Shown here: positions 44,604 to 55,124 of the stretch, one piece after another | How the letters are laid out: each line of letters starts with the position of its first letter | Numbering within the stretch: position 1 is the stretch's first letter | Source of the DNA: Prinsepia uniflora | Taxonomy: Eukaryota > Streptophyta > Magnoliopsida > Rosales > Rosaceae | NCBI GenBank assembly: GCA_032719365.1 | Contig: CM064874.1 | Location: 42,124,271 to 42,188,270 of the forward strand | DNA length: 64,000 bases | Direction: 5' to 3' | Position numbers and translations under genes: made by a program | The notes under the pieces: model-generated | The model's input: the letters and a program-made list of their open reading frames with translations, nothing else | What the model was told of the DNA's origin: nothing | Databases searched by the model: none

Positions 44604-45353
44604 TCCACTTGGGGAGGTGGAGGTGGAGATGGTGGGTCATTCACGTGGCTCTGTCACCCACTCCCAGTACTCCCTCCCAATCACCACCAATTCCACCACC
44701 ATTTTGGCATTTCTACCACCATCCAATTCATTCCAATATGCTAATGCTACCGCCATTCAAACTTTGCCTTCTCTTTTCGCTTTGCCGTATGCTTTATGCT
44801 CTCTTTTTTTCCCAACTTTTCGTGGATTCATCACCACTTGAGAGTTGAGACTAAGATGTAGATACATTTTACTCACTAACAGCTCACTTTTAATATCGCA
44901 TGATAATTTCATATTATATCATTAATTCACGTATTACAATACAAAATAAAATATTAGTAAATGTGAAAAATAGACTTTACATGCTGAAATAGTTTGATTT
45001 ATATTAGAAAATAAGATTATTTTTCTACTCGAATTCTACTACTGAAAATTTAGTTTAAAACCAAATTACCAACCCGATCATAATCTGTGCCCACATATAA
45101 ATCAAAGTTCCTTTTATACCTCACTTCTCTCCTCATGCACCCTCTTTTTAATTTGTAGCTATGTTTAAGTAAGATATGTTTAATATGTCTCTTTCTTAAT
45201 CTCATTATACTCTCGATTTTAAGATCTCTCTTAGGCCACAGAGGTATAATATCAAATTATATACGTAATATAGAAAGATTGTAGTAAAATGAAAAAGAAG
45301 GATTGTAGAAAAACAATGGAAATATTGAAAGGAAGAAAGGAAATAAATCAATG
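44604..45353. other. Intergenic between minisatellite and tRNA, no gene
   Basis: A short C-rich stretch (44640-44760) followed by AT-rich DNA. Small open frames there have no recognisable content. Confidence 0.5.
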
Positions 45354-45358
45354 AAAAA
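45354..45358 (-). terminator. RNA polymerase III terminator of tRNA-Asn
   Basis: TTTTT on the minus strand, four bases after the tRNA 3' end. Confidence 0.7.
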
Positions 45359-45362
45359 GCTT

Positions 45363-45388
45363 CGCTAGAAGGAGGGGTCGAACTTCGA

Positions 45389-45419
<31 letters not shown>

Positions 45420-45436
45420 AACTTAGCTATTCCAGC
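45363..45436 (-). tRNA. tRNA-Asn (anticodon GTT)
   Basis: 74 bases on the minus strand. Acceptor stem GCTGGAA pairs with TTCTAGC (one G-T), discriminator G. The A box TAGCTAAGTTGG fits the Pol III consensus. The anticodon stem TGTGG/CCACA closes loop CTGTTAA, with GTT at 45402-45400. The T arm is CGAAG-TTCGACC-CCTCC: two of five pairs are mismatched (C-C and A-C), whereas the usual plant nuclear gene has GGAGG. A13 also mismatches G22 in the D stem. No CCA is encoded, as expected for a nuclear gene. A T5 terminator follows. Either a weak functional copy or a young pseudogene. Confidence 0.88.
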
Positions 45437-45653
45437 TTTGCTGTTTTTAATTTTAGACACGCATTTTAATAACAGTATACGTTGTTTATTTTGGATGTCA
45501 CTGAATGAGAATGGTGGTGATGTGTTGTGGGTGCATGCGCTTTCTGAAATATCAATTTATTTTGCACACTGAAGCACTTGCAGTCGAAGTCGAATAAAAA
45601 AGTGGGTCACCGAGCGTGTCAAATATCACTTTATGACTTTACTTTATGGAAGT
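45437..45653. other. Flank between tRNA and Gypsy LTR
   Basis: Unique sequence, no feature seen. It ends where LTR homology starts abruptly near 45654. Confidence 0.5.
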
Positions 45654-47748
45654 TCCCTTGTTCGGGGGTTCCAGAGCACGCTAGGATCGGTGAAGGAGTG
45701 CGATGTCTCGTTCTCTACTACAGCCCGCATCCGTAATCAACTTGAAAGGCATTAAAATCATTTAAAAGCTGTGAGTAGACAAAAAATCAATAGTTTAATA
45801 AAACACATTTCATAAGAAGACATTTATGCCCTTCACTAAAAAAGTATGCATGCATTCGAAAACCAATAATCAAACCATTTACTTTAATTAAATCATTAGG
45901 GCCTTATCCCAAAACCATAAATCCAAGTAAGTGGGAACTCGGCCCAAAAAATGTGAATCCAAACCATATGGGTCCCTGCCCAAATCCATTTACACCGAAA
46001 ACCAAATCATAAATCCAATAAACCCGAAATCCAAATACATAATCCAATAAATCCATAAATCACAATTCTATCAAATACCGTTATGTACCAATTCTCGGCA
46101 TCCAAGATACCTAGCGTCCTAGACACTTGACGTCCCAAATGTCATGTCACGGTCCAAGCTATGCGTGCTACCCGGGGCCTCAACCCGAGTCAATCTCTGA
46201 CATCCCAGATGTATGACGTCCCAGACGTCTAGCAATCCTATTCCTGAGTCACTATACTGTTTGGTCGCTCCGGGCAGTGACCCCTCGCAAGCAATGTGTC
46301 GTGATCACACCAGCATCCCAGACGACTGGAGGAAACAATCCATAAATATAAGGATGGTATATGAAAAACATTTCATAAATCATCTCAAATCGTTCAAATG
46401 GGCCTATGCCTGGGATTTCCATAAAACCATCATAATCCACCAATCTGATTTCTCAAATCCAAATCCATTTATGGGTCCCCAACCAGAAATCACATTCATC
46501 AAACACAATTAGGCTTCATGCCCGATTTCATAAACCAACTGGGCCCCTAGCACGATAATATAACTCAAATGAACTCCAAGTCCGAGGGTTTCCAACAAAA
46601 ATGGGTCTCATTCCTGAGTTCACCTTTTTAAATCCAAAACCATTTCATCAAACCATCACCGAAACCACAAGCATGTAAAATTACAATAAAACCATAAAGC
46701 TCGATATACGTCCAAATACGAAAATTATCTCAAAATACGTGCATATATGTAAATCACCAATACCACAATAATCATCATAGAAATCACATATATAGAACAT
46801 ATAAAACAGTTATGCATGCATCATGATTTAGAAAACAATGTCCACTCACAGACCGTCCTACGATGCTGCCTCGATATACGTGCCATAAGACTCCCGGGCT
46901 AAATCACCATCCTCGGAATATCCGAACCTGTCCAAATCATACTAGAGGGTTACTAACTACTTCAATAACCTCTCATTAAAGCCCTCTAATTTTTCGGGAT
47001 TTTTAAATGTATTTAAACTCGATCCTAAACCTTCAGACATCCCAAAAGTGACCTACGCGCTGTCGCAAGCTCCTGCACGTGAAGCCCACGCGTCGGGTAC
47101 TGTTCATCGTCAACCTCCAACGAACCCGGTCTGAACCGATTCCCTGGTTTCCGGATCAACTAGACCCTCGAGGCTGGTTCTCAGCCGATTCTACCCTATT
47201 TTCAATCCTATTAATTCCTACACCTTCGTTCCATCTTTCCTAATCGATCTATGGGTTCAAATGATAGAGTTCAAGTCCAAAACAAACCTTCTCGATTCGA
47301 AGAATAAAACTCAATTTTCTTCCAACTAGTTCCCACGATTTCGGCCACCTCCAACTTTGGTTTTGGTCCCAACGTGTTCATACAATCTCCAAGAACAAGT
47401 TTCAATCAACAAGATCGAACAACAAACACTAGAACTAAGTTTTCCATTGTGTAAGTAAAAACCATACTTCATGGGTTTGTAGGCCACCGTCCACGACAAC
47501 CAATCGCGGTTGCACCATCTGGATCGTCTAGGGTCCCTTTCCAACTTCCCTTCACGACCCAATGACAAAGGGTGATGATTTGGGGTTGTTTTTGTGGGTT
47601 CTACGATTTTGAGGGGTTCACGGGTTTTGCCTTCGGGCCTTCACCACCGTCCATGACGGTCCTCCCCGATGGCCTCATCGTCATCGTCTCTCTTCCTTCT
47701 TACTTTTCCATTCACGCACTAACAGCAACAGCAGGGGAATAAATGGGC

Positions 47749-47757
47749 ATATATATA
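47749..47757 (-). promoter_or_regulatory. LTR TATA box, copy 1
   Basis: TATATATAT on the minus strand, in context TTCTATATATATGCCC. Position after the U3 palindrome and before the RY arms fits an LTR promoter. Confidence 0.55.
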
Positions 47758-48156
47758 GAACTGGGCACATGGGTTATGGGAGCACAAAAGAGATGTAGAT
47801 GATGTTAAATGATGATGAGTGATCAAATGTGAGAAATGGATGGTGAGGATGAGTGGGTGAGAGATATCTGAACGGTTGGGCGGGTTTACAAGCCATCGTC
47901 CATGACAGCCCATCGCGATGGCACCACCAAGATCGTCTAGGGTCCCTTTCCAACTTCCCTTCACGACCCAATAGCAAAGGGTGATGATTTGGGGATGTTT
48001 TTGTGGGCTGTACGGTTTTGAGGGGTTCTCGAGTTTTGCCTTCGGGCCTTCAGCACCGTCCATGACGGTCCTCCCGATGGCCTCATCATCATCGTCTGTC
48101 TTCCTTCTCACTTTTCCATTCACACACTAATAGCAACAGTAGGGGAATGAAGGGGC

Positions 48157-48165
48157 ATATATATA
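48157..48165 (-). promoter_or_regulatory. LTR TATA box, copy 2
   Basis: Same context as copy 1, in the second 409-bp unit, so this LTR has a doubled promoter. Confidence 0.55.
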
Positions 48166-48382
48166 GAACTGGGCACACGGGTTTTGGGAGCTCAAAAGAG
48201 ATGTAGATGATGTTGGATGATGAGGAGTGATTAGATGTGAGAAATGGATGGTGAGGATGAGTGGGTGAGATATATCTTACCAGTTAGGGGGGTGTGAGAT
48301 AAGAGATGTTAGTGTTTGATTAAATATATATATAATTAGCCAATGGGAACAAGATCCACCTTTTTGGGGGATTTAGGCCGTA

Positions 48383-48408
48383 GGATGAGTGACACTTGTC
48401 ACTCATCC
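48383..48408. repeat. 26-bp perfect palindrome in U3
   Basis: Arms GGATGAGTGACA and TGTCACTCATCC around a CT centre. Near-copies at 27667-27691, 35155-35180 and (decayed) 54908-54933. Confidence 0.9.
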
Positions 48409-48753
48409 AAAGATTCCTGATTAATCACTTAATTACCAAGTTTTAATGTTATTTTAATTAAATCTCGGGCCGTAAGTTTAGTTGATTCCGCTCCCGTTAC
48501 CATAACTTCTCCATTCGATGTCCGATTTCTACGTGCCGCCTGTCTACGTACTCCTAATGTCCCGATTTACGTCACGATCATCGGTCCTCGTATGTTTGAC
48601 TCCCCGGGTCAAAAGTCAATATTTTACCCAACTTCAGGGGAAAACGATCATTTTACACCGTACGTCCGATTTCACCCAACTAACCCCCGATTAATCATTC
48701 TAAATCCATAATTAATTAATATTTAATCCCGACATTCAGAACGGATCATTACA

Positions 48754-48768
48754 ACCTTCCCCCTTAAC
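48754..48768 (-). other. Polypurine tract of the minus-strand element
   Basis: Minus strand GTTAAGGGGGAAGGT directly before LTR start TGTAATGATCC. Upstream AATTTCAAGGACGAAATTTG is the usual Del/Tekay lead-in. Confidence 0.85.
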
Positions 48769-51700
48769 AAATTTCGTCCTTGAAATTCCAACTACCCAAT
48801 TCCACATCCACATCATGGAAAAACAAGCTCAGTCTCACCGTCAGGTTTAACATCCCATGTATACGTCTACACCCACTAACCAACATAATACTTGTCTGCA
48901 CCCAGACGTCCCATTAATACTCACATCGCATCGTCTACACTTCGAGTGAAATTGATCACACTTTCTAAGTTGATACTACCCAACAATTCTACGATTACGC
49001 TGACACATTTAGCTGACACATTCAGCATGACGGTTCTTCTCAATCACCAATCCACCCTGACATCTGCTCCCACTAGGAGTCACCAAATTTCCCTCATCAA
49101 TCCACGCTGACATATCCAGTCAAACTGTCACCACTTTCCAGCCACAAATTAATCTGACATCTCTCCCACACCGAGCGTTATCAAATCTCACAATTTCTCG
49201 GCATTTCCTGAAATTTACCCCGTCAACATCACACGTCCTATAATGTCGCACTCAGCCGGCACTCACGGCTCCATCGTAACCATTCGAGTCACCAACACAA
49301 CTCTTACTCACTCAAGAGTCGCACTAAGGTACCTCGTACCAAGTCTCCCTCAATGTAACGTAAGATCAATGGCAAGATTTCACCTCGCAGGGCAAGCTCA
49401 AACCTGCGACATTTATCGGTTTCAGCGTCCATATCTGTCAACTCCCCCAGCGATCCATGACGCTGGTGAGAGTCACAGAGCAGTAACTTCACGCAAAGCA
49501 ACCTGTGGTTACATTAACCAACAACTCACTCAACCTATATGTAACTGGACCCTATTGAATACTTGCCCAGCAGTGATAATACATCTCTGCTCTAAGATTC
49601 CACTAGCCATCCACGGCTTTGAGCCCCTACTCATACAATCACTAAACCCATCAAAATCACTATGGCCCAGCGCACAGTATCCAATGTCCAATTCACGTTC
49701 TCAACCAATCCAATGATATCATAACTAAGCCGATTACCAACACGCTCATCAACATACCACTAGTAAATCCTATATACCATCACAAGGCACCACTCAGGCC
49801 TGTCCAGTATCGGTCCTCGCACAATGTACCCAGTACGTACATCCATCGATAACTAGCCCACTACATAGCTTGTAGCTAATCACACTTCCATTTTGAAGTC
49901 CATCTGTCCAGTCCAGTACTAGACAGATCAATTACTCCAACTCATCATCCATCACGAGTCCCAGGGTCACCCGACCAGCATCAAAATGTCTACTCCCAAT
50001 CACGTCATCCAACGCTTACCAATCCGAATCACGTCCACCAAGACGTACCCATTCATGCCAAATAGGCATCCAAGCTCACCCACGTCTACCGAGAGGCACC
50101 AACTCCGAACCTATCGGTTACCTTCTCATTCGATTACCATAACATATTCGATTGACTTCATAAGTAAACCAATCCCCACAACATAACCTGACCCACAATA
50201 TAACCTGATCATCAAGATCATGATCTAGATCCATCACAACATCACCTAATCAATAACATCATGATCCTCGATCGTCACAACACCCTATATCCTCATCATC
50301 ACGATCCGGATCCACCTAGGATCCACACATGCTCACTCCGCTAACGACCAAATTTCAGTTCATAGGGTCTTACACCCTCTTTGAATCTGTATACTACCGA
50401 ATCACTTCTCAACCATTTTCACATCTAAAAAGATCAGTCAACGACGAGACTGTGGGTTCTCTCCAATCACCTCATATCGATCATTGTCATTCCACCTAGG
50501 AAAAAATCAAGGATGATCCAAGAAGATGACATCAAAATTCATCCTACATGAGTGCAAACACAATCTCACTACACTCACCACACCACGTAACCCAACATCA
50601 TCTGCCACCAAGCATAAAAAGAGAAATCTCATTCACCTAACTTCGAAATGCCCAACTTCTCTTGATGACCCAAAATAAATAACAAGTCCACCAACCAATA
50701 CACGATCAACGTACTGGTGACAACAACCATCATCTGCCATGGGCGGAACAGGAGAAGCCACCCTCAATGACCTCGGAATACCCATCACCAATGTTGAAAC
50801 AAGCACTCCTCTCGTTGCCTCAATCACAACCTCTCATGATTATGAAGTTCCAACCATCTTGGAACCAACTCACTCGTACGTCAACCATGTGTTTGTACCA
50901 AGCTAACTTGGTACCCCAACTCGCCTATTTGTTCATGCCGTTTCATTCATTTACCACTTAATCATTCCAATCAAATTAGTTATCACGCACACGGTTGGGT
51001 TAGAGTCCCAACACATCTCATCCATTGCTGGATCCCATCTAGTCCAACTCATCCACTGCCAAATCTCAGATACCGAGCGTATACCCATCACGACGGAATC
51101 ACATCCCAACTCATGGATCATCGTCATCTCCTATCGTCATCGCAATCACCGGTAAATAGTGTACGAATCAAACAACCCTGGATCTTTGCTCATACCGAGC
51201 ACGGACCGCGTACCTCTACTCAAGTTGAAGGAACTCTGCCTTCCTCATACCCAACAACTCTGGGTATAATTACTTGGACAACCCATACAAGAAAAAGAAA
51301 CGTTCTCTAAACGTCACTCGATTCCCAACAACCACAACTACAACCAGTCTTGATAATAGTGCCTACCACAATCTCGTGCAGAGCTAACCACCAGACATCG
51401 CTATCTAGACTCAGCATCTAACCGAAATCAACCGCCAGTACTCACTACCCTGTATCCCCACTTCGGGATTCCATCGACAAGTATCACACCCTGGTAATCT
51501 GTCCAACCAATCTCTAACCAATATTTCACTAGTCTCAACTCGACTCAACCAATGTCGTCCACCAGGTCATCCCCGACCTCAGCTGCACCAAACTATCCAT
51601 CACAAACTAGGGTAGCACGACAACCAACTTGGCCTAACCGATTATCACAACTTCGGTCGCCGACTCATATTCCCAAACCATACATCATACACTAGGGTGT

Positions 51701-52056
51701 CCCACTAAGGTCATCTACTAACTTTGTTGCACTCACATTCTTCACACCATCAATCCCAACTAGGGTTCGAGCAACCCGACTGCTCTCAGCAGCACCACTA
51801 TCCAACTCAACATAACCCGACATAACTGTGACACGGTTAAAACTCGAAAGTACTGTTATGTTCAACCCTCACTAGGGTCCCACACTGACAAACCACGACA
51901 GAACTATGACATATACCGGCATCAAATGCTGAACCAAAACTATCAACGATTCATTTCCACTAACTATCAAACTGGTATCCTAACTATCAAGTTGATAACG
52001 GGCTGACCACGTAGAGACAACACATCATTGACTTGCGCGTACCACAAGAGAAAACC
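48769..52056 (-). mobile_element. Interior of the minus-strand element, mostly non-coding
   Basis: C-rich on the plus strand, no long frame. Two blocks align with the 58064 element: 50640-50870 (to 62200-62400) and the stretch near 50370 (TAAGACCCTA; to 62500). The 50640-50870 block reads TRGVLVSTLVMGIPRSL here and TRGVLVSASVIGMPKSL in the other copy, so some coding origin is possible but the gene is not recognised. Gag scrap near 49310-49430. Confidence 0.6.
49305..49432 (-). pseudogene. Gag fragment
   Basis: Minus strand encodes DKCRRFELALRGEILPLILR, comparable to DKCRRFEQGLRNEIRG in G1 Gag. It lies 2.65 kb from the PBS and about 0.55 kb from the PPT, with no pol between, so it is the relic of a large internal deletion. 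Confidence 0.6.
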
Positions 52057-52070
52057 GTACTCGGATACCA
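52057..52070 (-). other. Primer binding site, inner copy (decayed)
   Basis: Minus strand TGGTATCCGAGTAC, with two changes from the canonical site. Within the inner 397-bp unit. Confidence 0.75.
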
Positions 52071-52455
52071 CTTTGACACGACCTATCCCAATACCCCCCC
52101 GAGATTATCGCGGGATGTGCCATACTCCCATCTGACACAATATGTCAAACAAGGGATAACTCAAAACCTTAGCCCCTTCGGGGCTTCCAGAGCGCGCCAG
52201 GATCGGTGGAGAAGTGCGATGTCTCGGTCTTCGCTACAACCTGCATCCGTGGTCAACCTGAAGGGCATTAAAATCATTTAAAAGTTGTGAGGGGACAAAA
52301 ATCAATAGTTTAATAAAACACATTTCATAAGAAGACATTTATGCCCTTCATTTCCACTAACTATCAAACTGGTATCCTAACTATCAAGTTGATAACGGGC
52401 TAACCACGTAGAGACATCACATCATTGACTTGCGCGTACCACAAGAGCAAACCGT

Positions 52456-52467
52456 GCTCTGATACCA
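52456..52467 (-). other. Primer binding site, outer copy (canonical)
   Basis: Minus strand TGGTATCAGAGC, three bases from the LTR end at 52471. Confidence 0.85.
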
Positions 52468-52470
52468 CTT

Positions 52471-55124
52471 TGACACGACCTATCCCAATACCCCCCGAGA
52501 TTATCGCAGGATGTGCCATGCTCCCATATGTCACAATATGTCAAACAAGCGATAACTCAAAACCTTAGCCCCTTCGGGGATTCGAGAGCGCGCCAGGATC
52601 GGTGGAGAAGTGCGATGTCTCGGTCTCTACTACAACCTGCATCCGTGGTCAATCTGAAGGGCATTAAAATCATTTAAAAGTTGTGAGGGGGCGAAAAATC
52701 AATAGTTTAATAAAACACATTTCATAAGAAGACATTTATGCCCTTCACTAAAAAGTATGCATGCACTCAAAAACCAATAATCAAACCAATTACTTTAATT
52801 AAATCATTAGGGACTTAGCCTAAAACCATAAATCCAAGTAAGTTGGAACTCAGCCCAAAACCCGTGAATCCAAACCATGTGGGTCCTTGCCCAAATCCAT
52901 TAACATCGAAAACCAAATCATAAATCCAATAAATCCAAAATCCAAATACATAATCCAGTAAATCCATAAATCACAATTCCATCAAATACCATTATGTACT
53001 AATCCTCGGCATCCCAGACGCATGACGCCCCAGACGTCATGTCACGGTCCAAGCTACGCGTGCTACCCGGGGTCTCAACCCGAGTCAATCTCTGACATCC
53101 CAGATGTCTGACGTCTCAAACATCTAGCAATCCTGCTCCTGAGTCACTATACTGTTTGGTCGCTCCGTGTAGTGACCTCTCTTAAGCCAGCGTCCCAGAC
53201 GACTAGAGAAGACAATCCATAGATATAAGGATGGTATATGGAAAACATTTCATAAATCATCTCAAACTGTTCAAATGGGCCTCTATGCAGGATTTCCATA
53301 AAACCATCGCAATCCACCAGTCTGATTTCTCAAATCCAATTCTATTTATCCAAATCCATTTATGGGTCCTCGACCCGAAATCACCTTCATAAAACACAAT
53401 TAGGCCTCATGCCCAATTTCGTAAACCAACTGGGCTCCTGGTCCGATAATATAACTCAAATGGACTCCAAGTTCGAGGGTTTCCAAAAAAATGGGTCTCA
53501 TTCCCGAGTTCACCTTTTCAAATCCAAAACCATTTCATCAAACCATCACCGAAACCACAAGCAGGTAAAACAACAGTAAAACCATAAACCTCGATATAGG
53601 TGCAAATATGAAAATTATCTTGAAATACGTGCATATATGTAAATCACCAATACCACAATCATCATCATAGAAATCAAATATATAAAACATATAAAATAGT
53701 TATGCATGCATCACAATTTAGAAAACAATGTCCACTCACAGACCGTCCTATGCTACCGCCTCGATACACGTGTCATAAGCCTCTCCAGGCTAAATCGCCT
53801 CCTCGGAATATCTGAACCTGTCCAAATCATACTAGATGGATACTAACTACTTCAATAACCTTTCATTAAAACCCTCTAATTTTTCAGGATTTTTAAATGT
53901 ATTTAAATTCGATCCTAAACCTTCGGACATCATGAACTATATCGAAACGATATCCGATCGACTCGAAACCAATCCCAATATGTTCGTTACATCGAAAGGA
54001 TGATTTCATATGTTGAACACGTGTCCCAAAGGTGACCCACGCACCCCCACGCATTGCCGTAAGCGGTTGCGCGTGAGGCCCACGCTCAGGGTACTGGTCG
54101 TCGTCAACCTCCAACGAACCTGGTCTGAACCGGTTCATTGGTTTCCGATTCAACTGGACCGACGAGGCCGGTTCTTAGCCGATTCGACCCCATTTTAAAT
54201 CCTACTAATTACTACACCTTCGTTCTATCTTTCCTACTCGATCTATGGGTTCAAATCATAGAGTTCAAGTCCAAAACATACCTTCTCAATTCAAAGAACA
54301 AAACTCAATTTTCTTCCGGCCAGTTCCCACGATTTCGGCCACCTCCAAATTCGGTTTTGGTCCCAACGTGTTCATATAACCTCCAAGAACAAGTTTCCAT
54401 TAACAAGATCGATCAACAAACACTAGAACTAAGTATTCCATTGTGTAAGTAAAAACCATACTTCACGGGTTTGCAGGCCACCGTCCACGACGACCCATCG
54501 CAGTGGCACCACTAGGATCGTCTAGGGGTTTTAGAGGCTCACGGGTTTTGCCTTCGTGCCTTCACCACCGTTCAAAACGGTTTTTCCCGATGGCCTCATC
54601 CTCATCGTCCCTCTTCCTTCTCACTTTTCCATTCACGCACTAACAGCAACAGTAGGGGAATGAAAGGGCATATATATAGAACTGGGCACACGGGTTATGG
54701 GATCACAAAAGAGATGTAGATGATGTTGGATGATGATGAGTGATCAGATGTGAGAAATGGATGGTGAGGATGAGTGGGTGAGAGATATCTGAACGACTGG
54801 GGGGGGGGGGGGAGGGGGGTGAGATGAGAGATGTGAGTGTTTGATTAAATATATATATAATTAGCCAATAGGAACAAGATCCACCTTTTTGGGGAATTTA
54901 GGTCGTGGGATGAGTGACACTTGCCACTGATCCAAGGGTTCCTGATTAATCAATTATTTACCAAGTTTTAGTGTTATTTTAATTAAATCTCGGGTCGTAA
55001 GTTTAGTCGATTCCGCTCCCGTTACCATAACTTCTCCGTTCGATGTTCGATTTCGACGTGCCGCCTGTCTACCTACTTGTCAAGTCCCGATCTACGTCAC
55101 GGTCATCGGTCCTCGTATGTTTGA
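52471..55124 (-). mobile_element. 5' LTR of the minus-strand element, interrupted
   Basis: From the LTR 3' end (GGTCGTGTCA on the minus strand) through RY arms, GGGCC repeats, GC core (54035-54090), TATA box (54670-54678), a G-run (54801-54819) and the decayed palindrome, to 55124. Its remaining ~400 bases, present in the other LTR as GTTTGACTCCCCGGG onward, are not in the window because another LTR inserted at TTTGA. Confidence 0.9.
54670..54678 (-). promoter_or_regulatory. LTR TATA box, 5' LTR
   Basis: TATATATAT in the same context as the two copies in the 3' LTR. Confidence 0.55.

Larger units (their letters stand above)
47472..48289 (-). repeat. Tandem duplication, two 409-bp units, in 3' LTR
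   Basis: Units 47472-47880 and 47881-48289 align throughout: GGGTTT(G/A)(T/C)A, TCTAGGGTCCCTTTCCAAC, CTTCGGGCCTTCA, and the TATA region. The 5' LTR of the same element has a single unit (about 54470-54800), so the duplication arose after insertion. Each unit holds a TATA box. Confidence 0.9.
45654..48753 (-). mobile_element. 3' LTR of the minus-strand element (3100 bp)
   Basis: Minus strand begins TGTAATGATCCG. It carries the palindrome 48383-48408, two 190-bp-type blocks, a 409-bp tandem duplication (47472-48289) with two TATA boxes, inverted arms (GTGAGTAGAC 45772, GTCCACTCAC 46841) and the GGGCC repeats. The last 100 bases or so (down to GGTCGTGTCA) are lost. Confidence 0.9.
51954..52747 (-). 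repeat. Tandem duplication, two 397-bp units, over PBS and LTR end
   Basis: Units 51954-52350 and 52351-52747 each contain about 120 bases of leader, a primer site and the last ~277 bases of the LTR. The join occurs at the microhomology TTCA. It gives the element two PBS/LTR junctions in a row (PBS at 52057-52070 and 52456-52467). Confidence 0.92.
45654..55124 (-). mobile_element. Non-autonomous Gypsy element, minus strand
   Basis: 3' LTR (45654-48753), PPT (48754-48768), interior, PBS and 5' LTR (from 52471), all in minus orientation. The interior is only 3.3 kb, with one gag scrap and no pol. The outer 100 bases or so of the 3' LTR are missing at 45654. The 5' LTR is cut at 55124 by a later insertion. 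Interior blocks match 60733-64000, so a pol-less form was multiplied in this genome. Confidence 0.88.
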
